This document shows positions 10,203 through 19,832 of a DNA stretch of 64,000 bases, in pieces. The number at the start of each line of letters is the position of its first letter. The stretch's first letter is position 1. The notes beneath the pieces are model-generated. The model worked only from the letters and a program-made list of their open reading frames with translations. It did no database searches and was not told where the DNA came from. Both the position numbers and the translations under genes were made by a program. Source of the stretch: JAHBVY01 sp964415255 (GTDB taxonomy: Bacteria > Myxococcota_A > Polyangia > Polyangiales > Polyangiaceae); the NCBI GenBank assembly GCA_964415255.1, contig CAYQAC010000006.1, forward strand, positions 12,014 through 76,013, read 5' to 3'.

Positions 10203-10223
10203 GGGTGGGTTTGAAACCCACCC
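10203..10223. repeat. GC-rich palindrome, copy 1 of 3
   Basis: GGGTGGGTTT-G-AAACCCACCC, a perfect 10-bp inverted repeat around one base. Relatives lie at 20743-20763 and 54026-54046. Here it sits after the hypothetical gene and about 250 bp before mdh. Confidence 0.85.
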
Positions 10224-10422
10224 CTACCCGCCTCAGGCAGCGACTCAGGTAACGGGCGTGACGTGGCGCTTGGCCGTGTTCGGGCCACAACACCGCGGAA
10301 AGTTCGGGGGATGATGGCGGCGGTTGCCGCGCCGGGACCAGTGGGTTACTCGCCCCTCGGCCTGGCCGCTCGCTGCGCGCCGGCGCTCCCCTGCACCGCC
10401 GCTGACAGGCCCTGCAGGGAGA

Positions 10423-10451
10423 GCCGCGCGGCGCCTTCCCCCTCGCGCGGC
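10423..10451 (+). promoter_or_regulatory. Hairpin in the mdh leader
   Basis: The arms GCCGCGCG (10423-10430) and CGCGCGGC (10444-10451) can pair just upstream of the mdh ribosome site. The 311-bp gap before mdh also holds a GGGTGGGTTT palindrome and no gene that I can support. A role in leader folding or attenuation is possible but unproven. Confidence 0.35.
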
Positions 10452-10476
10452 ACGCCTGAACGGAGAGAAACCAGCT

Positions 10477-11418
10477 ATGGCAAGAAAGAAGATCGCCCTC
10501 ATCGGCGCCGGTAACATCGGTGGTGAGCTCGCCAACCTCGCGGTGATGAAGCAGCTCGGCGACGTCGTGCTGTTCGACATCCCGCAGAAGGAAGACTTCG
10601 CCAAGGGCAAGGCGCTCGACCTCGAGCAGGCCACCACCCAGAGCGGCGCTGACGCCAGCGTGACTGGCACCTCCAACTGGGAGGACTGCGCTGGCGCCGA
10701 CGTCATCATCATCACCGCCGGCGTGCCGCGTAAGCCAGGGCAGAGCCGCGACGACCTGGTGGGCATCAACCTGCCCATCATCCGCAACGTGGCGGACAAC
10801 GCCAAGAAGCACTGCCCGAACGCCTTCGTCATCGTCATCAGCAACCCGCTGGACGCGATGGTCTACGAGTTCAAGCGCCGCACTGGTTTCCCCGCGGAAA
10901 AGGTGGTGGGGATGGCGGGCGTGCTCGATAGCGCGCGCTTCAGCCTGTTCCTCGCGCGCGAGGCAAAGGTCAGCGTGAAGGACGTGCGCGCGATGGTGCT
11001 CGGCGGCCACGGGGACGACATGGTGCCGCTCCTAAGCTACACCACGGTGAGCGGCGTGGAGATCAGCCGCTTCATCTCCGCCGAGAAGCTCGAGGCCATC
11101 GTGAACCGCACCCGCACCGGCGGCGGGGAGATCGTGAAGCTGATGGGCACCAGCGCCTACTACGCGCCGGCCGCCTCCGCGATCAGCATGGCTGAGGCCT
11201 ACCTGAACGACGAGAAGCGCCTGCTGCCATCGGCAGCCTACCTGACTGGTCAGTACGGCTACACAGACATCTACCTCGGCGTGCCGGCCATCATCGGCGC
11301 GGGCGGCGTCGAGCAGATCCTGGAGCTGCCGCTCACGGAGGCTGAGAAGGCGGCGCTCGCCAAGAGCGCGGCGAGCGTGCAGTCCGTGGTGGACGTGGTG
11401 AAGGCCAGCGCGGAGTGA
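10477..11418 (+). CDS. mdh: Malate dehydrogenase
   Basis: Interconverts malate and oxaloacetate with NAD in the TCA cycle. The 313-residue product is of the lactate-dehydrogenase-like type. It has the dinucleotide loop GAGNIGGELA (residues 10-19), AGVPRKPGQSRDDL with the substrate-binding arginines, VISNPLDAMV, and the catalytic His in VLGGHGDDMVPLLSY. GGAGAG lies about 11 bp before the ATG. sucC follows after 37 bp, so mdh-sucC-sucD is very probably one operon, an arrangement seen in many proteobacteria. Confidence 0.97.
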   Translation: MARKKIALIGAGNIGGELANLAVMKQLGDVVLFDIPQKEDFAKGKALDLEQATTQSGADASVTGTSNWEDCAGADVIIITAGVPRKPGQSRDDLVGINLPIIRNVADNAKKHCPNAFVIVISNPLDAMVYEFKRRTGFPAEKVVGMAGVLDSARFSLFLAREAKVSVKDVRAMVLGGHGDDMVPLLSYTTVSGVEISRFISAEKLEAIVNRTRTGGGEIVKLMGTSAYYAPAASAISMAEAYLNDEKRLLPSAAYLTGQYGYTDIYLGVPAIIGAGGVEQILELPLTEAEKAALAKSAASVQSVVDVVKASAE

Positions 11419-11455
11419 GCGCGACCATCTCGAGTACCCAGCGAAAGGCTGAGCG

Positions 11456-12655
<1,200 letters not shown>

Positions 12656-12673
12656 GGCTAGGAGAGAGTAAAA

Positions 12674-13567
12674 ATGAGTGTTTTGATTGGGAAAGACACC
12701 CGCGTCCTAGTCCAGGGCATCACCGGTAACACCGGCTCGTTCCACGCGCGTCAGTGCATCGCCTACGGCACGCAGATCGTCGCCGGCGTGACCCCGAACC
12801 GCGGCGGTGAGGAGTTCAGCGCTGAGGGGCCCGATGGTAAGCCCGTGAAGGTGCCGGTGTTCGACACCGTGGGTGAGGCGGTACGTCAAACCGGCGCCAC
12901 CGTGAGCTGCATCTTCGTGCCGCCGCTCGGCGCCGCGGACGCCATCTTGGAGGCCATCGACGCCGGCTGTGAGCTGGTCATCCCCATCACCGAGGGCGTC
13001 CCGGTGATGGACATGATCCGCGTGCGGCGTAAGCTGGAGGGCAGCAAAACCCTCATGGTGGGCCCCAACTGCCCCGGCGTCATCACGCCGGGCGAGTGCA
13101 AGATCGGCATCATGCCAGGGCACATCCACCGCCCCGGGAAGATCGGCGTCGTGAGTCGGTCAGGGACTCTGACGTATGAGGCGGTGGGGCAGCTCACCGC
13201 GCTCGGCCTCGGTCAGAGCACGGCCATCGGCATCGGCGGCGACCCCGTGGGTGGCCTCGACTTCATCGACTGCCTGAAGCTGTTCAATGAAGATCCTGGC
13301 ACTGAGGCGGTGATGATGATGGGCGAGATCGGCGGCAACGCCGAGGAGAGCGCCGCTGCGTGGATCAAGGAGCACATGAAGAAGCCGGTCGCGGCCTTCA
13401 TCGCGGGCACCACGGCGCCCCCTGGTAAGCGCATGGGTCACGCGGGCGCCATCATCAGCGGCGGCAAGGGCACGGCGAAGGACAAGATCGCCGCGCTGGA
13501 GGCCGCTGGCATCAAGGTGGCCCCCACCCCAGCGGAGATGGGCGTCACCCTGAAGAGCCTGCTCTGA
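12674..13567 (+). CDS. sucD: Succinyl-CoA synthetase alpha subunit
   Basis: 297 residues. The CoA-binding N-terminal domain carries VQGITGNTGSFHARQCIAYG. The ligase domain carries GPNCPGVITPGECKIGIMPG and the phosphorylated active-site histidine in KRMGHAGAIISGGKGTA. It starts 18 bp after sucC with GGAGAG upstream. A strong terminator follows the stop, closing the mdh-sucCD operon. Confidence 0.97.
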   Translation: MSVLIGKDTRVLVQGITGNTGSFHARQCIAYGTQIVAGVTPNRGGEEFSAEGPDGKPVKVPVFDTVGEAVRQTGATVSCIFVPPLGAADAILEAIDAGCELVIPITEGVPVMDMIRVRRKLEGSKTLMVGPNCPGVITPGECKIGIMPGHIHRPGKIGVVSRSGTLTYEAVGQLTALGLGQSTAIGIGGDPVGGLDFIDCLKLFNEDPGTEAVMMMGEIGGNAEESAAAWIKEHMKKPVAAFIAGTTAPPGKRMGHAGAIISGGKGTAKDKIAALEAAGIKVAPTPAEMGVTLKSLL

Positions 13568-13596
13568 GGCACCTGAAGCCTCACTGAGAGGCCAGC

Positions 13597-13633
13597 ACTG
13601 TGGGCGCCCATCGCGGCGCCCACAGTCGTTTTT
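13597..13633 (+). terminator. Strong Rho-independent terminator after sucD
   Basis: The arms ACTGTGGGCGCC (13597-13608) and GGCGCCCACAGT (13615-13626) form a perfect 12-bp stem with a 6-nt loop, followed by CGTTTTT. It ends the mdh-sucC-sucD unit. Confidence 0.9.
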
Positions 13634-13750
13634 GTGCTTCGCCGCGCGTCACCTGGTGTCCGCCGAGCGTCCCCTTTGGCCAACGGGCCGAAGACGAAAA
13701 AAAGCACGCCCGAGTGACCCGATCGGCACGCGACGCGCCCCTATACCCTC

Positions 13751-14713
13751 ATGCTTATTCACGCCCTCCCGGAGGAGGTCAGAGCGCAGCGCCAAACGCC
13801 CACCACCCCGCGGCCCCAGGCTGGCCGCGCCGCGCGCTCCAAGCCCTCCGCCCAGGCCGCGAACGACGCCCCATTGAACGGTGACGCGGCTCCTGGGCAC
13901 GCACCAGTCACCTTGACCCGCGACGAAGAACAAGCGCTCGGGCGCGCCTTCCGAGAGGCCGGCGACCTCCAAGCGCGCAACCAGCTCGTGGAGGCCCACC
14001 TCGACACCGTGCGGCGCCTCGCCCACAAGTACGCCTCCACGCGCGCGCCGCTCGAAGATTTGGTCGCCGCCGGGCGCATCGGGCTGCTGCGCGCCTGCGA
14101 CACCTTCGAGCCTGACCGCGGTCTGCGTTTCATGACCTACGCCAGCTTCTGGATCCGCTCGGAGATGCTCTCCTTCGTGTGGAGTAGTCGCTCGCTGGTG
14201 CCCGCCGCGCGCAGCAAGCTGCAGCGCCGCATCTACCCCCTACGTCACGAGCGAGCGCGGCGGATCCAGGCCTCGGGCGACGCCGACCAGGTGGATCAGG
14301 AGCTGGCCGCCGCCTCCGGCGTGAGCGTCGCGGTGCTGCGCCAACAAATCAGCGAGTGGTCTCGCAAAGATCTGGCGCTCGACGCGCCGATCAGCCCCTC
14401 TGGGCTCACCCGCTTGGATGAGCTGACCGAGCCTGGCCCCTCCTCTGAGCAGCTGCTCCTCGACCGCGAGCTCACCGAGGCGCAGCAGGAGGTGGTGCGC
14501 GGCGCCCTCGCCCAGCTGGACGAGCGCGAGCGGCTCATCATCCAGTCCCACCTGATGGCGAGCCCGGAGCAAGAGCTGTCGCTGAGCGAGCTCGGCGCTA
14601 TCCTGGGGGTGTCACGCGAGCGGGTGCGGCAGCTGGAGCTGCGCGCCAAGCGCAAAATCGAGCAGCACCTGCGCCGGCTGCCGCGCGAGACCGAGCTCTT
14701 GCTAGTCTCCTGA
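13751..14713 (+). CDS. RNA polymerase sigma factor, sigma32-like
   Basis: 320 residues. After an unconserved N-terminal tail (about 55 residues), region 2 is clear: NQLVEAHLDTVRRLAHKY, EDLVAAGRIGLLRACDTFEP and RFMTYASFWIRSEML. Region 3 holds a degenerate WSRKDLALDAPIS stretch, and region 4 ends with LSLSELGAILGVSRERVRQ, a helix-turn-helix for -35 recognition. The layout and lack of region 1 fit the RpoH or other group-3/4 alternative factors rather than the housekeeping sigma. It probably starts a four-gene unit with the ECF sigma gene 6 bp downstream. I give no symbol because RpoH versus another paralogue cannot be decided. Confidence 0.85.
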   Translation: MLIHALPEEVRAQRQTPTTPRPQAGRAARSKPSAQAANDAPLNGDAAPGHAPVTLTRDEEQALGRAFREAGDLQARNQLVEAHLDTVRRLAHKYASTRAPLEDLVAAGRIGLLRACDTFEPDRGLRFMTYASFWIRSEMLSFVWSSRSLVPAARSKLQRRIYPLRHERARRIQASGDADQVDQELAAASGVSVAVLRQQISEWSRKDLALDAPISPSGLTRLDELTEPGPSSEQLLLDRELTEAQQEVVRGALAQLDERERLIIQSHLMASPEQELSLSELGAILGVSRERVRQLELRAKRKIEQHLRRLPRETELLLVS

Positions 14714-14719
14714 GGATCC

Positions 14720-15301
14720 ATGAGCCGCGAGCCCACAGCCCATCGAGCCGAGCTGGCGCCGAGCCATCGGGCGCTCGTGGAGCGAGCCATCGACGGTGAG
14801 CTCGACGCCATCACCGAGCTGCTCCGTGAGCTTCACCCGCTCGTGCGCCGCACAGTGCGCGCGATCTTAGGGGCGGGGCACCGCGACGTGGACGACGTCG
14901 CGCAGCAGGCCTTCGTAGCGCTGATCCGCAGCCTACCACATTTCCGCATGGAATCTTCCCTGAGCACCTACGCGAGCCGCCTCACGACGCGCGCCGCGCT
15001 CTCCGCCCGGCGCCGTGAGCAGCGCCGGGAGGCGGTGCACAAGAGCTACGCTGAGGAGCTGGGCGGGGACGTGAAGCAACCCACGGAGGCCCTGACGCAC
15101 CACGTGCGCGCCCTGCTCGGCGAGCTCTCTGAGGAGCAAGCGGAGGCGCTCGCGCTGCGCACGGTGCTCGGCTTTTCCATCGACGAAATCGCTGCGATGA
15201 CCGAGGTGCCGCGCAACACCGTGAAGAGCCGCCTCCGGCTCGCTAAGGCCGCCCTGCGCGAGCGCGTCGAGAGCGCACGCAGCGCGAAGGAGGCGCTATG
15301 A
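14720..15301 (+). CDS. ECF-type RNA polymerase sigma factor
   Basis: 193 residues. Region 2 has GHRDVDDVAQQAFVALIRSL and STYASRLTTRAALSARRR. Region 4 has LSEEQAEALALRTVLGFSID, EIAAMTEVPRNTVKSRLRLA, the usual helix-turn-helix. It starts 6 bp after the sigma32-like gene, and its stop overlaps the next ATG by four bases (ATGA). This coupling, and the zinc-finger product of the next gene, make a sigma/anti-sigma pair likely. Confidence 0.9.
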   Translation: MSREPTAHRAELAPSHRALVERAIDGELDAITELLRELHPLVRRTVRAILGAGHRDVDDVAQQAFVALIRSLPHFRMESSLSTYASRLTTRAALSARRREQRREAVHKSYAEELGGDVKQPTEALTHHVRALLGELSEEQAEALALRTVLGFSIDEIAAMTEVPRNTVKSRLRLAKAALRERVESARSAKEAL

Positions 15302-16431
15302 GCGGCGGCATCACGCTAGCGCGGGTGACGGACCTGCACCCGGAGGAGCTGCTCGACAAGGAGGCCGCTCAAACGCTGTCGCCTGAAGAGCGAGTCCGGT
15401 TGGAGGCGCACCTAGTACGCTGCGCTGACTGTCGCTGGGAGCGTGAGGCGCGGCGCGCGTTCGAGCTGGAGTCTCTGGAGACTGACGAGGCCCTCGCCGG
15501 CGCGCTCCAAAGGCTGACCGAGCAGGCCCCGCACGTCAGCGGCCAGCGCGCTATTCAGGAGCGCTCTGCTCAGGAGCGCTCTGCTCAGGAGCTCGCCGCT
15601 CAGCCGCTCGCCGCTCAACAGGAGGAGCCATTCCTCCGTGAAGTGACAGCGCCGCACCTCAGCGAGCAGCGCGCTGCTCAGCAGGAGGAGCCGCGCCAGC
15701 TGAGAGCGCCAGGCGCACGCCGGCGCCCATCACGGCGGAGCCACTTTGCCGTCAGCCTGCTGCTGGTGAGCGGCACCGCAGCGGCGTGGGTAGGCTTCGC
15801 GCCCACACCGCCGAGCACCACCACCCCCCACAGCATCATCCAGATCGGGGATCGGGGGTTGGGCACCGCGCCGCCAGGCGCGGTGGAGGACCCGAGCGCT
15901 GAGCCGCCAGCCACGGGCGCCACGTCGCCCTCCCCTGCCTCGTCAGCACCCAGTACCATGCCAGCCGCCGCCATGGCGCGGGCCCCTGCCCAGCGCACCC
16001 TCGTGAAGCGCTCAGCCCCGCCAGTGCCCAGCGCTGCCTCGCTGCCCAGCCCAGCATCGCTGTCAGCCGCCGAGCGCTTCGCCGCGGGTAATCGCGCGCG
16101 CGGGCGAGGCGATCTCGCGGTGGCCAGCCAGCACTACACGGCCTTGGTCAAGGAGCACCCAGGCACGCCCGAGGCGCGCGCGGCGCGCGCGCTGCTGGCT
16201 CAGCTGGCCCTGGATGAGGGCCTCCCAGCTCGAGCGCTCGCGCACTACGACGCCTACCTCGGCGCGGGCGAGGAGCGCCCGGTGCTCAGCGAGGAGGCGC
16301 TGATCGGCCGCGCCCGCGCCCTGAGCCAGCTCGGTCAGGCGAAGGAAGCCGCTCGCGCCTGGCGCGAGCTCTTGAAGCACTACCCCGACTCCGCCGCCCG
16401 CGCGGAAGCGCAGCGACACCTGACCCCCTGA
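15298..16431 (+). CDS. Putative zinc-finger anti-sigma factor with C-terminal TPR-like repeats
   Basis: 377 residues. Near the N-terminus, EAHLVRCADC gives the H-x3-C-x2-C of ZAS-type anti-sigma domains (about residues 32-45). A Gln/Ala/Glu-rich region (about 80-135) follows, with ERSAQERSAQ repeats encoded by a short DNA repeat. A single membrane-spanning stretch is SHFAVSLLLVSGTAAAWVGF. A Pro/Ser linker leads to two or three TPR-like units near the C-terminus (AAGNRARGRGDLAVASQHY; ARALSQLGQAKEAARAW). Inferred role: holds the ECF factor at the inner membrane and senses or binds something outside with the TPR part. Confidence 0.8.
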   Translation: MSGGITLARVTDLHPEELLDKEAAQTLSPEERVRLEAHLVRCADCRWEREARRAFELESLETDEALAGALQRLTEQAPHVSGQRAIQERSAQERSAQELAAQPLAAQQEEPFLREVTAPHLSEQRAAQQEEPRQLRAPGARRRPSRRSHFAVSLLLVSGTAAAWVGFAPTPPSTTTPHSIIQIGDRGLGTAPPGAVEDPSAEPPATGATSPSPASSAPSTMPAAAMARAPAQRTLVKRSAPPVPSAASLPSPASLSAAERFAAGNRARGRGDLAVASQHYTALVKEHPGTPEARAARALLAQLALDEGLPARALAHYDAYLGAGEERPVLSEEALIGRARALSQLGQAKEAARAWRELLKHYPDSAARAEAQRHLTP

Positions 16432-17652
16432 TGGCCTTAGAGCGCCGATCCGTTTGCCACCACGCGGGCCCGGAGGAGCGCCCCTGCCGGAGGAGGTCAC
16501 GGAGCGGGCGGCGTGGAGCGGGCTCCGCCTCGCTGTGCGAGGCGCGAGCAGCCATTTTTTACAAATGGAAATGCTGGCTCGCGACCCTCAGCGTCGTGGC
16601 CTGGGTGATGCTCGCGCCGCAGCAGGCCGCCGCCGAAGGCGGCGGCCTGTCCGTGCGGATCGCCGGCACGCCGAGCGAAGCCCTGGAGCTGCACGCCGTG
16701 CTCGAGCGGCAGCTCAAGCTGCCCGTCCAGAGTCGGCGGATCGATCCTGAGAGGCTCGCGGAGCAAGTCTCTCAGAGCGATCGGGGCCCGCTCCGGGTGT
16801 GGGTGGAGCTGAACGAGGCGGGCCCCACGCGCGTGTTCTTCACGCAGGGCGGAGAGATCGTCAGCCAGCGCCAGGTGCCACGCGACGGCGCCACCCCAGA
16901 GGTGCACTTCGAGGAGCTCGCGCTGGTGATCCGCACGGCGGCGGAGGCGCTAGGCAGCGCCGCTGACCGACAGGCATCGTTACCAACCCCCAAAACCAAC
17001 GAGCCCAACCCGCCGAAGACGCGCGGAAGCCCTCCGCCGAGCGCCACCAGCAAACCCCCTTCAAGCAGGCGCCGGCCGGCCCCCGAGGCGCCCCACCCCA
17101 CGCCGTGGCGCTTCGACCTTGAGCCACACTACGCCGCCAGCCGCTACCTCGGAGGCGACGGCCCGCTGTGGGGCCTGGGCATCGCCTTCGAGCTGGTGCA
17201 NNNNNNNNNNGCTCGAAGGCGATGCCCAGGCCCCACAGCGGGCCGTCGCCTCCGAGCTGGTGCACCAGCGCTCGATGCTCGCGCCGGGGGTGCGCCTCTC
17301 TTCTGACGTCACCACCGCCTTCGAGCTCAGCTCGCAAGAGCACCTGACGATGCGCGCCTTGGCCACCTTCGGCGTCGACCGCGGCTTCCCCTCGCGCTGG
17401 GGCGCGGGGATCTCATCGCGCGCCTTCGTCAAGGAAGGTAGCGAACGCGAGGTCCACCGCGCGCTGCTGCTCACCGGCATGGCTGAGCTCAGGTTCGGGC
17501 TCGACGACCGCATCGACGGCGTGTTTGGGATCTTGTTCGACGCTCAGATCAAGGAGCTTCAAACTGAGGGCGACCGCGACACCTCAGATTTGCCGCCGCT
17601 TCGGCTCGCGGCCTACCTCGGGGTGGCGATCACGGCGCTGGGCGATCGCTGA
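16431..17652 (+). CDS. Exported hypothetical protein, interrupted by an assembly gap
   Basis: The ATG overlaps the previous stop (TGATG). A hydrophobic export segment lies at about residues 48-66 (LATLSVVAWVMLAPQQAAAE). A mature part of unknown fold follows, then a Pro/Ser-rich linker, then repeated short strands that may form a beta-barrel or sheet. The frame runs into N at 17201-17210. The 46 bases after the gap are an inverted copy of 17148-17193. Removing N plus the inverted copy rejoins ...FELV to ...HQRSMLAPGV in a single frame to 17652. So the gene is probably intact in the organism. Alternative start unclear, because the first 40 codons overlap a dispersed repeat. Confidence 0.7.
16435..16471. 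repeat. Flanking repeat, copy 1
   Basis: About 37 bp matching 17666-17701 in the same orientation with a few mismatches (CCTTAGAGCGCCGAT... and CCTAGAGCGCCGAGC...). The two copies bracket the exported-protein gene. A shorter relative in reverse orientation is at 52543-52570. Confidence 0.65.
17148..17256. repeat. Inverted repeat flanking an N gap (assembly fold-back)
   Basis: 17211-17256 is the exact reverse complement of 17148-17193, with N at 17201-17210 between. The bases GAGCTGGTGCA appear both before the gap and after the inverted copy, and CTGGTGCACCAG at the join is a perfect palindrome. I therefore read this as a fold-back assembly or amplification artefact rather than biology. Confidence 0.85.
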
Positions 17653-17665
17653 GGCCGCTGGTTGC

Positions 17666-17701
17666 CCTAGAGCGCCGAGCAGTTTGCCGCCACACGAGCC
17701 C
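17666..17701. repeat. Flanking repeat, copy 2
   Basis: Second copy of the 37-bp repeat at 16435-16471, located just after the stop of the exported-protein gene. Confidence 0.65.
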
Positions 17702-17743
17702 TGCGTGCTGCTGCTTCCCTCCTCGACGCTCTGGTTGCTGACT

Positions 17744-19114
17744 TTAGGCGTTCGCCTGCAAGCGCGCGCGGTTGGCTAGGAAATCGATGAGGTCCATCTT
17801 GGTGAGCACCGCCTCCACGCGGCGCCCCTCCCCGACGACGATGGCCACCTCCCCCCGCTCAAAAATCTGCGAGAGCGCCCCGGCGGAGTCGTGATGAGTC
17901 ACGGTGGACACGCGGCGCACCATGATCTCCGCGACGGAGGAGCCGCGGCTGCGCCCGGCGACGAGCTGCTCAAGCAAGTCCGTCTCCGTGAGGATACCCG
18001 TCAGGGCTCCGTCCGAGGTGCACGGCAGCTGCGAGATGCCGTGGCGCTTGAAGAGCTCCACCGCGTCCGCGAGTGAGCAGCTGTCCGGCACGGTGATCAC
18101 CGTCTGCGGCGGGCGGCTCCGCACCAAGTCACCGATGGTGCCCATCTCCCAGTCCGCGTTGGCGAAACCGTGCTGGCGCATCCAGCCGTCGTCCACGAAC
18201 TTGGTGAGGTAGTTGCGGATGCTGTCGGGCAGCACCACGCACACGCGCGAGCCTGGCGGCAGCTCCTCGCACAGCTTCAGCGCGGCCCACACCGCGGCGC
18301 CAGATGAGCCGCCGCACAGCAGCCCTTCCATCCTGATCAGCTGACGCGCGACGCGGAAGGAGTCCCTGTCGTTCGACTTGATCCAGCGATCAACCAGGGA
18401 GCGATCCAGCACGTCTGGGATGAAGTCGTAGCCGATCCCCTCCACCTTGTAGGAGCGGATCTCCCCTGGGCCCGCCAAGATGGAGCCCTCAGGATCCACA
18501 CCAATCACCTGACAACCTGGGATCTTCTCTTTGATCACCCGCGCGATGCCGGTGATGGTGCCGCCGGTGCCCGCCGTCGCGACCACCGCGTCCAGGCGCC
18601 CCTCCGTCTGCTCCACGATCTCCCGGCCGGTGCCCTCCACGTGCGCCTGCGGGTTATCTTGGTTGGCGTACTGATCGAGGATGTGCGAGTTCGGGATCAC
18701 CTGCTGTAGCCGCTTGGCGACGCCGATGTGGCTCTCCGGTGCGTCCCAGGCGGCCTCCGTTGGGGTGCGGATGATCTCGGCGCCGAGCGCCTCAAGCACC
18801 ACCTGCTTCTCGCGGCTCATCTTCTCCGGCATCGTGATGATCATGCGGTAACCGCGCACCGCCGCCGCGATCGCCAGGCCGATGCCAGTGTTGCCGCTGG
18901 TCGGCTCAATCAGCGTGTCCCCCGGCTTGATGCGCCCGGCGCGCTCCGCCTCGAGCAGCATGCGCACGCCGATGCGATCTTTCACCGAGCCGCCCGGGTT
19001 CATGAACTCGAGCTTGCCGAACAGCTCCACCGGGAGCCCTCGCGCCACCCGCGAGAGCCGCACCATCGGAGTATTTCCCACCGCATCCAAGATCGAGTCG
19101 TGCACCAGCGCCAT
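17744..19114 (-). CDS. cbs: Cystathionine beta-synthase
   Basis: 456 residues. PLP-dependent condensation of homocysteine and serine to cystathionine. The catalytic part has NPGGSVKDRIG with the PLP-binding Lys, the phosphate loop EPTSGNTGIGLA, and ATAGTGGTITGIA. The C-terminus has two CBS domains (VPDSCSLADAVELFKRHG; RRVSTVTHHDSAGALSQIF), which distinguish this enzyme from plain cysteine synthase. The start chosen is the ATG in GAAGGAGGCTTGGATG, which has a good ribosome site; a longer reading to 19309 has a non-matching Arg-rich tail. Together with ahcY and the gamma-family enzyme at 36526-37788 it suggests reverse transsulfuration. Confidence 0.92.
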   Translation of the reverse strand: MALVHDSILDAVGNTPMVRLSRVARGLPVELFGKLEFMNPGGSVKDRIGVRMLLEAERAGRIKPGDTLIEPTSGNTGIGLAIAAAVRGYRMIITMPEKMSREKQVVLEALGAEIIRTPTEAAWDAPESHIGVAKRLQQVIPNSHILDQYANQDNPQAHVEGTGREIVEQTEGRLDAVVATAGTGGTITGIARVIKEKIPGCQVIGVDPEGSILAGPGEIRSYKVEGIGYDFIPDVLDRSLVDRWIKSNDRDSFRVARQLIRMEGLLCGGSSGAAVWAALKLCEELPPGSRVCVVLPDSIRNYLTKFVDDGWMRQHGFANADWEMGTIGDLVRSRPPQTVITVPDSCSLADAVELFKRHGISQLPCTSDGALTGILTETDLLEQLVAGRSRGSSVAEIMVRRVSTVTHHDSAGALSQIFERGEVAIVVGEGRRVEAVLTKMDLIDFLANRARLQANA

Positions 19115-19326
19115 CCAAGCCTCCTTCAAGGGCGGCGCCCGGCGCCTACCCAGGCCGCTGACTACCGATTCGCTGCGCCGGCCGCAACACCGAGCGCAGC
19201 AAACCACAACAAAAAGCCTAGGTTTGAGCCGCACGCGTTGACGCAGTGGGCAGCGGTGCGCGAGCATCCTGCGGCGCTCGCGCTGTAGCAGCCGTTTCAC
19301 GACTCCCACTGGCTAGGAGGCCCCTC

Positions 19327-19722
19327 ATGAACCGCAGCTTCATCATCATATCACTCCTTGCCACCACGCTTGGGGCATGTACGACCAGCTTCACCGGCTC
19401 AGCCCACGTGAAGGGTGGCCGTGCCGGGTGCGAGAAGAAGTGCGCCCAGGAGGGGATGCGAATGGCTGGGATGGTCTTCATGGGTGAGTATTCGGACGCT
19501 TGCGTTTGCGAGGTGCCGAGTGGCCCCGCTCAGGTGCCTCCTGCCATGATGCCGCTCACCCAAGCAGCCTTCGGCGCCGGCGCCGTCGGTGTGGTACTGC
19601 AAACACGAGAAAGAGAGCGACAGCGGCAGAACGAGGAGGCCGACGAAGAGCGGAAGCAAGAGGACGATAGACGGAGGCAGGAGGACGATAGACGGAGGCA
19701 GCTGGACCTCAGGTCGCGCTAA
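19327..19722 (+). CDS. Small lipoprotein with charged coiled-coil tail
   Basis: 131 residues. The signal peptide ends in TLGAC (about residue 18). A Cys-rich patch (CEKKCAQEG ... DACVCEV) and a short hydrophobic stretch are followed by a highly charged C-terminal helix with the repeat EDDRRRQEDDRRRQ, encoded by a 21-bp DNA repeat. GGAGG lies about 8 bp before the ATG. Function unknown. It is divergent from the cbs gene. Confidence 0.75.
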   Translation: MNRSFIIISLLATTLGACTTSFTGSAHVKGGRAGCEKKCAQEGMRMAGMVFMGEYSDACVCEVPSGPAQVPPAMMPLTQAAFGAGAVGVVLQTRERERQRQNEEADEERKQEDDRRRQEDDRRRQLDLRSR

Positions 19723-19832
19723 CACTCGCGCTTCGATCTGACTCCTCTAACATCAAGGTCTCACCAGATGACGATACTCCCTGGGAGACTGGAGATTCGC
19801 AAGGTGACCAAACTCCAGCGTACCGGAGAGCG

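Noticed and set aside
10174..11010. Minus-strand open frame of 278 residues opposite mdh
   Set aside because: It mirrors the mdh coding sequence and has no recognisable motif.
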